A stretch of DNA of 64,000 nucleotides from CAXBBB01 sp963815505 (GCA_963815505.1 CAWFGU010000010.1:62001-126000), one strand, 5' to 3'. Counted from the first letter of the stretch, positions 36,114 to 44,196 are shown. A program made the numbers and translations. Notes: generated by a model not told the origin, from the letters alone.

Positions 36114-37382
36114 ATGACCGAGACCACGGATCGCGTGTTCGACCGCTTGTCGGACCGCCTGCCCGCTGACCGCGCTTACTCGCTGGACGCCCTCGCCGAA
36201 GCCGACGTGCCCGAAGGCATCGCCCACTTCCTCGCTCAGACGCTCCAGCGGCGACTCGAACTCGAAGCAGCCGCCCTCGCCAAGTCGCGCTCGCGCTGGT
36301 TCGACTATGGCGCGGCCGATTTGCAAGAGGCCCAGGCGACGTATCTCGCCGAACTGGCGCAGCACGCTCAGGTACCCGCCGAGGAGTGGCATCGGACGCT
36401 GCGTCAGGCCGTGATCCAGGTCGTTCCCTACCTCGTACAGCCTTCGCGCGCGCTGGTCCGGTTCGTGTTTCCACCGGGGCGTGACGAACTGTCGGCCGAT
36501 GTGGTCCGCCGCCGAATGCGGTACTTCAGCGCATACGGGTACCTCACCGAAGTCGTCCGAGCTTACCTGGCGCAGAAGGGCGAGGAGGTCGTGACGCGCA
36601 ACGGGCTGTCGCGCCTGCTGCAGCGCATCGAGCACCGCACACCCGCCGAGTACGACGCCGACGACTGGGTCGGGCTGCTCGGCCAACTGTACGAACTGGT
36701 GGGAGAGGGGCGTCCGCCGCGCGTAGAGGCCGAGTTGATCGGCCAGTTTCTGCGCGACAAGGGGATGCGCGAGCAGGCTCAGACCATCGAAGCGCACGGA
36801 CAGCCGCTCACGACCGACACGCTGCGCGACTTGTTGACAATGGCAAACGGACCCGAGGCGCCTGCTCAGATCGTCGCGGTGGAGGCACCGAGTTTGCTTC
36901 CGCCTGACCCCTCGGCCGACCTACCGGCGCCGACCGTCGATCCGCCTCCGCCCGATCCCGAGCCGATGCCTGCGCCACCGCAAGCCGCTCAGCCGCTGTG
37001 GCAGCGGTTTGCTCAGGGCAGGGTATCTGCTGCCCCCGAATCCGCTCCGATCGGCGCGCCTCAACCGCTTTGGAAGACGTTCGGTAAGGGGAGCGCCGCA
37101 CCGTCCGCTACTCCCGTACTCGAGCGCGCCTCGGATCTCGACCGGGACGAGAAGCGCGCGCTCGGCCACGTGCCGCTCCCGCAGCGCCGCCTCTACGTCC
37201 GCGACCTGTTTTCGGGTTCTGAAGTCGCCTACGCCGATCTGCTCACCCGATTGGCGATTGCCGCATCGTGGTCCGAAGCGTCGCGCGCGCTGGGAGCGTC
37301 CTACCGCGACCACCAGGTCAACATTTACAGCGCGACGGCTGTCTCGTTCACCGAAGCCGCCGAGAGCCGCTTCCACTCCTAA
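36114..37382 (+). CDS. Conserved Bacteroidota-type hypothetical protein
   Basis: 422 residues in two parts. The N-terminal half (1-240) is helical, with FLAQTLQRRLELEAAALAKS near residue 40 and RSRWFDYGAADLQEAQATYL near 60. A Pro-rich linker (about 255-330) contains two short repeats, PLWQRFAQG and PLWKTFGKG, that look like binding peptides. The C-terminal segment RRLYVRDLFSGSEVAYADLLTRL followed by ASWSEASRAL resembles a C-terminal module I recall from many Bacteroidota hypothetical proteins. No enzyme motif, signal peptide or membrane helix is visible. The ATG at 36114 avoids a long overlap with the EEP gene. It is followed 16 bases later by pccB, so the two may be co-expressed. Confidence 0.7.
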   Translation: MTETTDRVFDRLSDRLPADRAYSLDALAEADVPEGIAHFLAQTLQRRLELEAAALAKSRSRWFDYGAADLQEAQATYLAELAQHAQVPAEEWHRTLRQAVIQVVPYLVQPSRALVRFVFPPGRDELSADVVRRRMRYFSAYGYLTEVVRAYLAQKGEEVVTRNGLSRLLQRIEHRTPAEYDADDWVGLLGQLYELVGEGRPPRVEAELIGQFLRDKGMREQAQTIEAHGQPLTTDTLRDLLTMANGPEAPAQIVAVEAPSLLPPDPSADLPAPTVDPPPPDPEPMPAPPQAAQPLWQRFAQGRVSAAPESAPIGAPQPLWKTFGKGSAAPSATPVLERASDLDRDEKRALGHVPLPQRRLYVRDLFSGSEVAYADLLTRLAIAASWSEASRALGASYRDHQVNIYSATAVSFTEAAESRFHS

Positions 37383-37398
37383 CCCGAAGTATCTCGCC

Positions 37399-38943
37399 AT
37401 GCCGACTCCTCTCGAAACGCTCGCCGAACGTCGTCGCCAATCGCTCCAGGGCGGAGGCGAAGCGCGCATCGCCAAGCAGCACGAAAAAGGCAAACTCACG
37501 GCGAGGGAGCGCATCGACATTCTCCTAGATCCCGGCTCGTTCGTCGAGATCGGCGCGTTCGTGCGGCATCAGCAGACGGCATTCGGGCTGGACAAATCGC
37601 GTCCCTACGGCGACGGCGTCGTGACCGGCTGGGGGACCGTCGACGGGCGGACGATCTACGTGTTCGCGCAGGATTTTACTGTTTTTGGTGGATCGCTCGG
37701 AGAGGCGCACGCGCAGAAGATCGTCAGAGTGATGAATCTGGCGATGGAGAACGGCTATCCCATCGTCGGCCTCAACGACAGCGGAGGGGCGCGTATTCAG
37801 GAGGGTGTGGCGGCGCTGGGCGGCTACGCCGACATCTTCCTGCTCAACACGCTGGCGTCGGGCGTCGTGCCGCAGATCTCGGCGATTCTGGGGCCGTGCG
37901 CAGGCGGTGCCGTCTACAGCCCCGCCATCACCGATTTCGTGTTCATGGTCAAGGAGACCAGCTACATGTTTGTCACCGGCCCCGGCGTCGTCAAGACAGT
38001 GACGAACGAAGACGTGACGCAGGAAGAATTGGGCGGCGCCGACACGCACGCGAGCAAGTCGGGCGTGGCGCACCTCGCCTGCACCAGCGAAGCCGACGCG
38101 TTGGTCAAGATCCGCACGCTGCTCGGCTACCTCCCCTCGAACTGCGAGGACGACGCGCCGAGGGGCGAAGCAAGCGACCCCGCCGACCGTCAGGACGCCG
38201 AACTCGACACGCTCGTCCCAGCGAACCCGAACAAGCCGTACGACATCCTCGACGTGATCGGGCGCGTCGTCGACCATTCCTCGTTTTTCGAGATTCACCC
38301 GGACTACGCCGCTAACATCGTGGTCGGGTTTGCGCGGCTGGGCGGACGCAGCGTCGGCATCGTCGCCAACCAACCGGCTGTACTGGCGGGCGTGCTCGAC
38401 ATCGAGTCGAGCGTCAAAGCGGCTCGGTTTGTCCGCTTCTGCGACGCGTTCGGTATCCCGCTCGTCGTGTTCGAAGATGTCCCCGGCTTCCTCCCCGGAA
38501 CCGACCAGGAGTGGCGCGGCGTGATCCGGCATGGCGCCAAACTACTCTACGCGTTCTGCGAAGCCACCGTACCCAAGCTGACCGTCATCACGCGCAAAGC
38601 CTATGGCGGCGCCTACGACGTGATGAACTCCAAACATATCCGCGCCGATCTCAACCTCGCCTGGCCGACGGCTGAGATCGCGGTCATGGGGCCCAAGGGT
38701 GCCGTCGAGATCATCTTCCGCAAAGAGATCGCCGACGCTGACGATGCCGCCCAGGAAGAAACGCGCCTGACCGATGACTACCGCGACCACTTTGCCAACC
38801 CGTACATCGCCGCCGAACGCGGCTACGTCGACGACGTGATCCGCCCGAGCGAGACGCGTCCGCGCCTGATCGCGGCGCTGAAGATGCTCGAAAACAAAGT
38901 GCAGACGCTGCCGCGCAAGAAGCACGGGAATCTGCCCCTGTAG
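37399..38943 (+). CDS. pccB: Acyl-CoA (propionyl-CoA) carboxylase beta subunit
   Basis: This carboxyltransferase subunit transfers CO2 from carboxybiotin to propionyl- or acetyl-CoA. The 514-residue protein is full length. It has the N-terminal KLTARERIDILLDPGSF, the first crotonase-like half with DSGGARIQEGVAALGGYADIF and GPCAGGAVYSPAITDF, and the second half with ANQPAVLAGVLDI, FEDVPGFLPGTDQEWRGVIRHGAKLLYAF, and YGGAYDVMNSKHIRADLNLAWPTAEIAVMGPKGAVEIIF. These features fit the PccB/AccD5 branch; exact acyl-CoA preference is not certain. The biotin carboxylase/biotin carrier partner is not in the window. Propionyl-CoA carboxylation to methylmalonyl-CoA is the likely use. Confidence 0.93.
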   Translation: MPTPLETLAERRRQSLQGGGEARIAKQHEKGKLTARERIDILLDPGSFVEIGAFVRHQQTAFGLDKSRPYGDGVVTGWGTVDGRTIYVFAQDFTVFGGSLGEAHAQKIVRVMNLAMENGYPIVGLNDSGGARIQEGVAALGGYADIFLLNTLASGVVPQISAILGPCAGGAVYSPAITDFVFMVKETSYMFVTGPGVVKTVTNEDVTQEELGGADTHASKSGVAHLACTSEADALVKIRTLLGYLPSNCEDDAPRGEASDPADRQDAELDTLVPANPNKPYDILDVIGRVVDHSSFFEIHPDYAANIVVGFARLGGRSVGIVANQPAVLAGVLDIESSVKAARFVRFCDAFGIPLVVFEDVPGFLPGTDQEWRGVIRHGAKLLYAFCEATVPKLTVITRKAYGGAYDVMNSKHIRADLNLAWPTAEIAVMGPKGAVEIIFRKEIADADDAAQEETRLTDDYRDHFANPYIAAERGYVDDVIRPSETRPRLIAALKMLENKVQTLPRKKHGNLPL

Positions 38944-38986
38944 ACGCAAGGCGCATCAGACACACAAAGCTATTTGAGACCCAGAT

Positions 38987-39452
38987 ATGAACGAAGACTT
39001 TTACGAGCGGCTTTGGCAGGCGAGCAAGGAGGGCGACCGGGAAACCGTTGATCTGTGCCTGAAGCACGTGACCGATGTGGATCGCGAAGAACGAGAAGGG
39101 CTGGAATGCGATCATATTAGCTGCGTACAACTTTAACGTAGACCTCGTCGAGTTCTTGGTCGACAAAGGCGCGGATGTAAACAGCGTCAACTACAAAGGC
39201 ACATCCGTGCTGATGTACGCGAAATCTGCCACCGTCAATGCAGGCGATGTGGATATGTCACTGTTGGAGGCGGTCATATCATTGGGTGCTGACATAGAGC
39301 ACGTCGACGACGAGGGGAAAACCGTTCTCGACTACGCTCGTGAAAATCAGGAGTTGGGCGTCCTACGCTTCTTGAAGGAGAAGAGGGACGCCGAGACATG
39401 CAACCTGCCTCACTCAAGCGCAAGCGTCCTCAAACAAAAGGGCACTGTGATT
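38987..39452 (+). pseudogene. Ankyrin-repeat segment, frameshifted, in frame with YceH
   Basis: The ATG at 38987 opens MNEDFYERLWQASKEGDRET, a normal ankyrin N-cap, and this frame stops at a TAA 150 bases later. From 39084 the next frame reads NEKGWNAIILAAYNFNVDL, then VEFLVDKGADVNSVNYKGTS, a possible third repeat, and SLGADIEHVDDEGKTVLDYA, which are clear ankyrin repeats. Removing one base near 39083 joins the pieces as DVDAKNEKGW. The repeat frame has no stop before the YceH/DUF480 sequence that follows. Base composition is visibly less GC-rich than the neighbours, which suggests recent acquisition. Ankyrin repeats mediate protein binding; the partner is unknown. Confidence 0.65.
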
Positions 39453-40133
39453 ATGGAAACCGACGAATCAACCGAAGCCGCCCCTCACCTTTCGTCCGAA
39501 GAGTTGCGCATCCTGGGTGTGCTGTCTGAGAAGGGGCTGGCGACGCCTCAGAACTATCCGCTGAGTCTGGCGGCTGTCGTGACGGGGTGCAATCAGGCTT
39601 CCAACCGAGAGCCGGTCGTCGACTACGACGAGGGGACGGTGCGCGAGGCGTTGTCGGCGCTCAAGAAGCGCGGATTGGTAGCGGAGCAGACGGGAGCGGG
39701 TAGTCGGGTGGCGAAGTTTAGGACGCAACTGGCGCGGACGTACCGGCTGACGGCAGCGCAGGAGGCGCTGGTCGCGGGGCTGATGCTGCGGGGGCCGCAG
39801 ACGACAGGGGAGTTGCGCAACCGGTGGAAGCGGATGCACGCGTTCGAATCGCTCGAAGACGTATCGGCGGGTCTGGACGCGCTGATGGAGTGGGAGCCGC
39901 CGCTCGTAGTGTCGCTGGCCCAAGTGCCGGGCGAGCGGGGCGAGCGGTTTGCGCACTCGTTCGCACCGGTCGAAATGGATTCTACGGTGACCGCCGCTCC
40001 AGACGCGCCGTCGTCGCTGAGCGGCACGCTGCGGGAGCAGATCGACGCGCAGGATGAGCGCATTACCAAATTGGAGGCCGATTTGTCCGATTTGCGAGCC
40101 GCCTTCGACACGTTTCGCACGCAGTTCGACTAG
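39453..40133 (+). CDS. YceH/DUF480 (UPF0502) family protein
   Basis: 226 residues from the ATG at 39453. The winged-helix-like family signature is clear: LSSEELRILGVLSEKGLATP, NYPLSLAAVVTGCNQASNRE, LKKRGLVAEQTGAGSRVAKF and LMLRGPQTTGELRNRWKRMHAF. A C-terminal coiled coil (REQIDAQDERITKLEADLSD) matches Escherichia coli YceH. The family is thought to be DNA-binding-like, but its role is not established. The frame is open upstream through the ankyrin segment, so a fused ankyrin-YceH protein is formally possible. I prefer the internal ATG because it gives the normal family length. Confidence 0.85.
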   Translation: METDESTEAAPHLSSEELRILGVLSEKGLATPQNYPLSLAAVVTGCNQASNREPVVDYDEGTVREALSALKKRGLVAEQTGAGSRVAKFRTQLARTYRLTAAQEALVAGLMLRGPQTTGELRNRWKRMHAFESLEDVSAGLDALMEWEPPLVVSLAQVPGERGERFAHSFAPVEMDSTVTAAPDAPSSLSGTLREQIDAQDERITKLEADLSDLRAAFDTFRTQFD

Positions 40134-40180
40134 ATCGTACCTCGGGCGTCGTACCCTTCTGGATTCGACATCCGGGCAGC

Positions 40181-40666
40181 ATGATTCACATTTTTACGAC
40201 AGGCGGCACGATTGACAAAGAGTATTTCGACGCGAGCAGCGCGTATGCCGTCGGCGAGCCGCAGGTGGGGCAGATTTTGCGTGATGCCGGAGTGACGGCA
40301 CGCTTCGTGACCGAGCAGCTGATGAGCAAGGACAGTCTCGAACTGACCGACGACGACCGTTCGCGCATCGCGCGCAACGTCCTGGCCTGCAAGGCCGAGC
40401 ACATCATCGTGACGCACGGCACCGATACGATGGTGGAGACGGCTCAGGCTATCGGCGAGGTGACGGATAAGACGATCGTCCTCGTCGGCTCGCTTGCTCC
40501 GGCACGCTTCCGCACGACCGACGCAACGTTCAACATCGGGTTTGCCTTCGCCGTTGCTCAGACCGCCCGGCACGGCGTGTGGATCGCGATGAACGGTCAG
40601 GTATTCGCCCCCGGCAACGTCCGTAAGAACCGCGAGGCCAACCGCTTCGAGCCGGTCGCGTCCTGA
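40181..40666 (+). CDS. Short asparaginase-domain protein
   Basis: 161 residues equal to the N-terminal domain of type I/II L-asparaginases. The two catalytic threonine motifs are present: FTTGGTIDKEYF near residue 6 and IIVTHGTDTMVETA near residue 76, followed by IVLVGSLAPARFRTTDATFN. The C-terminal domain of full-length asparaginases (~330 residues) is absent, and the frame ends cleanly with no similarity in the next 110 bases. Stand-alone single-domain members are known in databases, but their activity is not established to my knowledge. It could hydrolyse a small amide as an oligomer or be non-catalytic. The ATG at 40181 gives the expected start. Confidence 0.85.
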   Translation: MIHIFTTGGTIDKEYFDASSAYAVGEPQVGQILRDAGVTARFVTEQLMSKDSLELTDDDRSRIARNVLACKAEHIIVTHGTDTMVETAQAIGEVTDKTIVLVGSLAPARFRTTDATFNIGFAFAVAQTARHGVWIAMNGQVFAPGNVRKNREANRFEPVAS

Positions 40667-40774
40667 GTCTGCTGCCAAAGCCTTTCGCCCTACATCTCCA
40701 CCACTATTTCGACACCGCTCGCCGCCACGCCCGATGGGACACGTCTCGACACGATCGGCCTCGCAGCGGCCGTC

Positions 40775-41611
40775 GTGACGGCCCTCGCGTGGTCGCCTGC
40801 CGGACTGTTCGTACAGTCGGCGGCGTTCGGCCCCGTTCCGCTTTCGCCGTTGAACATCACGGCCGCCCGATTTACGGTGGCGTTGGTCGCGCTGCTGCCC
40901 ATCGCGTGGACGGCGCGCAACCGGCTGAGGACGACGCTGCGCCTTCCGGTCGCGTGGATGCTGGCTGCCGTCATGATCGGCTACTACCTGACCGCCGTCA
41001 CCACGTTCACGTTCACGACCGTAGCCGAGGGGACGCTACTCATCAACTCGACGCCGCTGTTCGCGCTCGCAATCCGGCTGGTGCGGCGCGATCCGGTCTC
41101 GCGAGGCGAAATCGTCGGCGCGCTGATCGCTTTTTCTGGGCTGTGCCTGATCCTGCTGCCCGACGTGTTGGGCGGTGTGGCGGATCTGGACCGGCGGCTC
41201 ACTGGGGTTGGTCTGGGCATCGCGGCGGCGATTGCGGGCGCCGTCTACTCGCTCGTATTCTCTCAGACGACTGCGCGCCCCGATCCGGGAGTGGTGACGC
41301 TGCTCACGTTCGCCGTTGGCGGCCTGCTGTCGCTTCCACTGATGCCGCCTGTCGCTGAGTTGCAGGCCAACGCGGGTGCGCTAATCGGGCTGGGACTGAT
41401 CGTGACCGCGATCCCGACGCTGCTCTACTCCGTCGCATCGTCGCGTCTGCCCGCCGTGCTGGTGACGACGATCCGGCTGCTGACGCCCATCGTCGGCATC
41501 TTGCTGGCCGTCGTGCTCTGGGATGAGGGCCAGCAACTCGGAGTGAGCTTCTGGATCGGCGGAATCCTGGTCCTGATCGGGTTGTTCGTGCTCGCCCGAC
41601 CCACAGACTAG
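40775..41611 (+). CDS. EamA/DMT-superfamily transporter
   Basis: A membrane protein with about ten predicted helices arranged as two EamA repeats, for example VAWMLAAVMIGYYLTAVTTF with TTVAEGTLLINSTPLFALAI and the second-half LGLIVTAIPTLLYSVASSRL. The family exports metabolites or amino acids; the substrate is unknown. The GTG at 40775 gives 278 residues but cuts into the first helix. The same frame is open further upstream and reads a natural N-terminus (STPLAATPDGTRLDTIGLAA) beginning at an ATT codon at 40706, with no ATG, GTG or TTG. A rare ATT start or a base error at that codon is likely, so the real gene probably begins at 40706. It ends 3 bases before the ECF sigma gene. Confidence 0.8.
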   Translation: MTALAWSPAGLFVQSAAFGPVPLSPLNITAARFTVALVALLPIAWTARNRLRTTLRLPVAWMLAAVMIGYYLTAVTTFTFTTVAEGTLLINSTPLFALAIRLVRRDPVSRGEIVGALIAFSGLCLILLPDVLGGVADLDRRLTGVGLGIAAAIAGAVYSLVFSQTTARPDPGVVTLLTFAVGGLLSLPLMPPVAELQANAGALIGLGLIVTAIPTLLYSVASSRLPAVLVTTIRLLTPIVGILLAVVLWDEGQQLGVSFWIGGILVLIGLFVLARPTD

Positions 41612-41614
41612 CCG

Positions 41615-42172
41615 ATGGACGCGCTGACACCCGATTTGGTCGCCCGAGCGCGTGGAGGAGATCTGCGGGCGCAGTCGGACGTGCTGACTATCATCAAGCC
41701 GGTCTTCGAGCGCTTTTTTACCTCGCGCATTGGCCGCTTGGCCGAAGTCGACGATCTGGTACAGAATGCGCTGCTGCGGCTCAACGGCAGTTTCGATCGA
41801 ATCCAAGACCCTGCCCGGTTCAAGGGGTTCGCGATGAAGGCCGCGCTGTTCGAGTTGCACGACTACTATCGAGGCCGCTACACGCTGCGCGAGCAACTCT
41901 ACGACCCCGACCTGCCCGCCGACACGTCGCACGACGCGCCTGCTGGCATCGAGATGGATGCCGAAACAGTGCTCTCGACGCTCACGCCGCACGCGCGGCA
42001 GATCCTGACTCTCAAGGCGTACGGCTATCGCTACGAGGAAATCGCACAGATGGTCGATTCGACCGAGGCCGCAATCAAGATGCAGGTCAAGCGTGCGACC
42101 GAGAAGTTGCGGAGCCTGACGTTCGCCCTCGCCGGACTGATCGCGGTCGCCCACGAACTGTTCACGCGATGA
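41615..42172 (+). CDS. ECF-type RNA polymerase sigma factor
   Basis: 185 residues with sigma region 2 (FFTSRIGRLAEVDDLVQNALLRL, with the AEVDDLVQ core) and region 4 (LTPHARQILTLKAYGYRYEEIAQMVDSTEAAIKMQVKRATEKLR, a helix-turn-helix). It lacks regions 1 and 3, as in extracytoplasmic-function sigma factors. A FecR-like anti-sigma gene follows after 70 bases, the usual pairing in Bacteroidota. The C-terminal hydrophobic tail FALAGLIAVAHELF is unusual and could be a membrane-associated helix. The gene starts 3 bases behind the transporter stop, so transcription may be shared. Confidence 0.88.
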   Translation: MDALTPDLVARARGGDLRAQSDVLTIIKPVFERFFTSRIGRLAEVDDLVQNALLRLNGSFDRIQDPARFKGFAMKAALFELHDYYRGRYTLREQLYDPDLPADTSHDAPAGIEMDAETVLSTLTPHARQILTLKAYGYRYEEIAQMVDSTEAAIKMQVKRATEKLRSLTFALAGLIAVAHELFTR

Positions 42173-42242
42173 CCCGAACCGTTCGCCCGTTACCTTTTCC
42201 GCGCGCGCTGCGACTAAGGAGCACATCAGTTCCCACTTTTCC

Positions 42243-43382
42243 ATGAATGCACTCGACGAAGCGCTCGACGCTCGACTCGACACGCCAGCCGACCGTGAGG
42301 CGATCCGCGACCGCCTGGCAACGGATCCTGCGTTCGCTGCCGCTTTTGCCCGCGCCACTCGTCTGCTGCGTGTGTGCCGTGACGATGTGGACGCTCGCGT
42401 GCCCCCGTCAGCATTCGTCCTGGACGCGCTCGAAGCTCAGGGATGTGCCGATGCTCTCTCTGGGGCAGAGCGCGCCGTGCTCACCGACGTCAAAGCGGAA
42501 CTCGAGACCGCTGACGACGGCGCCCCCGAAACCGCCATCCGATCGCGCAGTCACGCCGATGCCGACTTCTTCTCGCAGTGCTGGGTCGAAGCTGCCCTAT
42601 CGGCGCGTAAGCAGCGTGTCGATCGTGAGGCAGTGCGCAGCGTTCGGCGTGGCCGCACGTCTAGCCGCTGGGTCTGGCGGACAGCCGTCGGCGCGGCGTT
42701 GGTGGCTTTCGCCGTGCTGGCCGTCCTTCTCGTGCAGCGAGACCTTGGTACGACTACGATCCGCGTCGCCGAGAACGAAACGGCTCGGCTCGTCACCCTT
42801 GCCGATGGATCGACCGCGCGCCTGTATCCTGGGTCGACACTGAGCTACGTCGATCCCACGTCGCGCTCGCCATTTGGCCGGAGCGTGTCGCTCCAGGGCC
42901 GAGCCCTGTTCGACGTGACGAGCGGCTCGACATTCATCGTGCGTACCGACGAAGCGCGTATCTCTGTGCTGGGCACCACGTTCGCCGTCAACGACGAGGC
43001 GCAGGAAACTACCGTCACGCTGATCGATGGACGTTTGGTCGTTTCCTCCGTCGAAGCTGCCGACCGCGTCGTCACGCTCGAGTCGGGTGAATTCAGCCGC
43101 GTCCGATCGGGCGCGTTTCCGACGACGCCGCAGCCTCTGGTCCTGGGCGAAACGCTGGCGTGGAGCGGCGTGCTTTTTTTCCGCGAGACGACCATGCGAG
43201 ACGCTGTGAGCCGTATTTCGAGCCGTTTCGGAGTCACTGTCAGCGTGTCGAGCGCGCTAGCAGACGAGCCGGTGACGGCGACGTTTCAGCCGGATGAAAC
43301 GGTCGAGGACGTACTGGGCGCTCTTGCGTTGACACTCGGCGCCAATGTGGAGACGATGGACGACGGCTACTCTATCCGGTAA
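42243..43382 (+). CDS. FecR-family anti-sigma/transmembrane regulator
   Basis: 379 residues: a cytoplasmic N-terminal region (1-142), one membrane helix (about 143-165), a periplasmic FecR domain (ENETARLVTLADGSTARLYPGSTLSY, GRALFDVTSGSTFIVRTDEARISVLGTTFAV) and a C-terminal DUF4974-like domain (about 300-379, TMRDAVSRISSRFGVTVSVSS). Such proteins transmit signals from outer-membrane TonB receptors to the ECF sigma factor. The N-terminus here is longer than usual and contains three Cys residues. No TonB-dependent receptor follows; the next genes are a tRNA on the other strand and an unrelated small protein. A TACCTTTT -7-like element lies near 42191. Confidence 0.88.
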   Translation: MNALDEALDARLDTPADREAIRDRLATDPAFAAAFARATRLLRVCRDDVDARVPPSAFVLDALEAQGCADALSGAERAVLTDVKAELETADDGAPETAIRSRSHADADFFSQCWVEAALSARKQRVDREAVRSVRRGRTSSRWVWRTAVGAALVAFAVLAVLLVQRDLGTTTIRVAENETARLVTLADGSTARLYPGSTLSYVDPTSRSPFGRSVSLQGRALFDVTSGSTFIVRTDEARISVLGTTFAVNDEAQETTVTLIDGRLVVSSVEAADRVVTLESGEFSRVRSGAFPTTPQPLVLGETLAWSGVLFFRETTMRDAVSRISSRFGVTVSVSSALADEPVTATFQPDETVEDVLGALALTLGANVETMDDGYSIR

Positions 43383-43473
43383 CTTCCAGCCGGATGCAGG
43401 CGCAATAGTAGTACGTGCAATAGACGCGCGCCGAAAGCCGAAGAAAGTCAGTCCTTTGGCTTGCACTTCTGTG

Positions 43474-43556
43474 TGCGAGAGGGGGGACTCGAACCCCCAC
43501 GGGTGTTACCCCACCAGATCCTAAATCTGGCGCGTCTGCCATTTCGCCACTCTCGC
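43474..43556 (-). tRNA. tRNA-Leu (anticodon TAG)
   Basis: An 83-base class II tRNA on the minus strand. The acceptor stem GCGAGAG pairs with CTCTCGC, and the discriminator base is A. The anticodon stem CCAGA/TCTGG encloses TTTAGGA, giving anticodon TAG for CUN leucine codons. A long variable arm (TGGGGTAACACCCG region) and a T-loop (GGTTCGAGTCC) are present. The 3' CCA is not encoded; the next bases are CAC. It lies between fecR and the small protein gene, opposite to both. Confidence 0.95.
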
Positions 43557-43665
43557 TAGGAAGAACTTAAGATAGCTTGAAAGGGCGCCCATACTTGGCA
43601 TTGACCTCCTTGGACGTGCGGTGAATGTGTGAAAAACAGCCGTTTTGCGCGCACGTAGTTGTAAT

Positions 43666-43711
43666 CAGACATGTCTGCTCGCTTGCGACGCAGGTGAAGA
43701 GTGTATATTTA
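43666..43711 (+). promoter_or_regulatory. Promoter with adjacent 12-bp palindrome
   Basis: CTTG at 43682-43685 is followed after 18 bases by TATATTTA at 43704-43711, one mismatch from TAnnTTTG, in a Bacteroidota-type arrangement. Immediately upstream, at 43666-43677, is the perfect palindrome CAGACATGTCTG, placed where an activator or repressor dimer could bind next to the -33 element. The start codon of the small protein is 49 bases beyond the -7 element. Confidence 0.55.
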
Positions 43712-43759
43712 CACCATGTCATTTCTGGCATATCCCACTCACACTTCTACCACATTACA

Positions 43760-44059
43760 ATGGCAAAGAAAGTCGCATTTCAGACAGTCGACACAGAAGA
43801 GATGAACCAGGTTCTCGCAGAATCGCGTAGCGGTCGCGGAGGACGTAGGTCCAAGTACACTCCTGTGAAGGAAGCAATCGAAGGTCTCGAAGGAGACAAA
43901 GCGCTTCATCTCAAACTGACCAAGTCGGAAGTGCAGGGCGTTCGTCAGTATCTGCGGAAGCATTTTGGTAAGTCGCTCAAAGTGGTGTCGAGCGCGGTCA
44001 AGGACTCCAAAGATCAGTATCACGTTTTCGTCAAGCCGATCGACGAGGACAGCAAATAA
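43760..44059 (+). CDS. Small basic conserved protein of unknown function
   Basis: 99 residues without signal peptide or membrane helix. The N-terminus MAKKVAFQTVDTEEMNQVL is followed by a Gly/Arg/Ser-rich basic stretch RSGRGGRRSKY, a helix (PVKEAIEGLEGDKALHLKL) and an alpha/beta segment LTKSEVQGVRQYLRKHFGKS with KDQYHVFVKP. The basic loop and compact alpha/beta pattern suggest a nucleic-acid-associated protein, but this is only inference and I recognise no family. The gene is a self-contained unit: its own promoter with a palindrome, a start at 43760, and a strong terminator at 44083. Codon use is less GC-biased than in the neighbouring genes. Confidence 0.75.
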   Translation: MAKKVAFQTVDTEEMNQVLAESRSGRGGRRSKYTPVKEAIEGLEGDKALHLKLTKSEVQGVRQYLRKHFGKSLKVVSSAVKDSKDQYHVFVKPIDEDSK

Positions 44060-44082
44060 GCAGCTTCGATTCGTTGCTACTG

Positions 44083-44115
44083 GCGGCGCACCTCTCGGGG
44101 TGCGCCGCTTTTGCG
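44083..44115 (+). terminator. Rho-independent terminator after the small protein
   Basis: A perfect 10-bp stem GCGGCGCACC (44083-44092) / GGTGCGCCGC (44099-44108) with a 6-base loop is followed by TTTTGCGTTT. It lies 23 bases after the stop codon and is the clearest intrinsic terminator in the window. Confidence 0.88.
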
Positions 44116-44196
44116 TTTCTATGCGCTCTTTCTCGCGGTCGGGCAAACCCCTAGCTCTAGCGCGCGTCTATTGACTCCCTCGTCTCAACGTACGGT

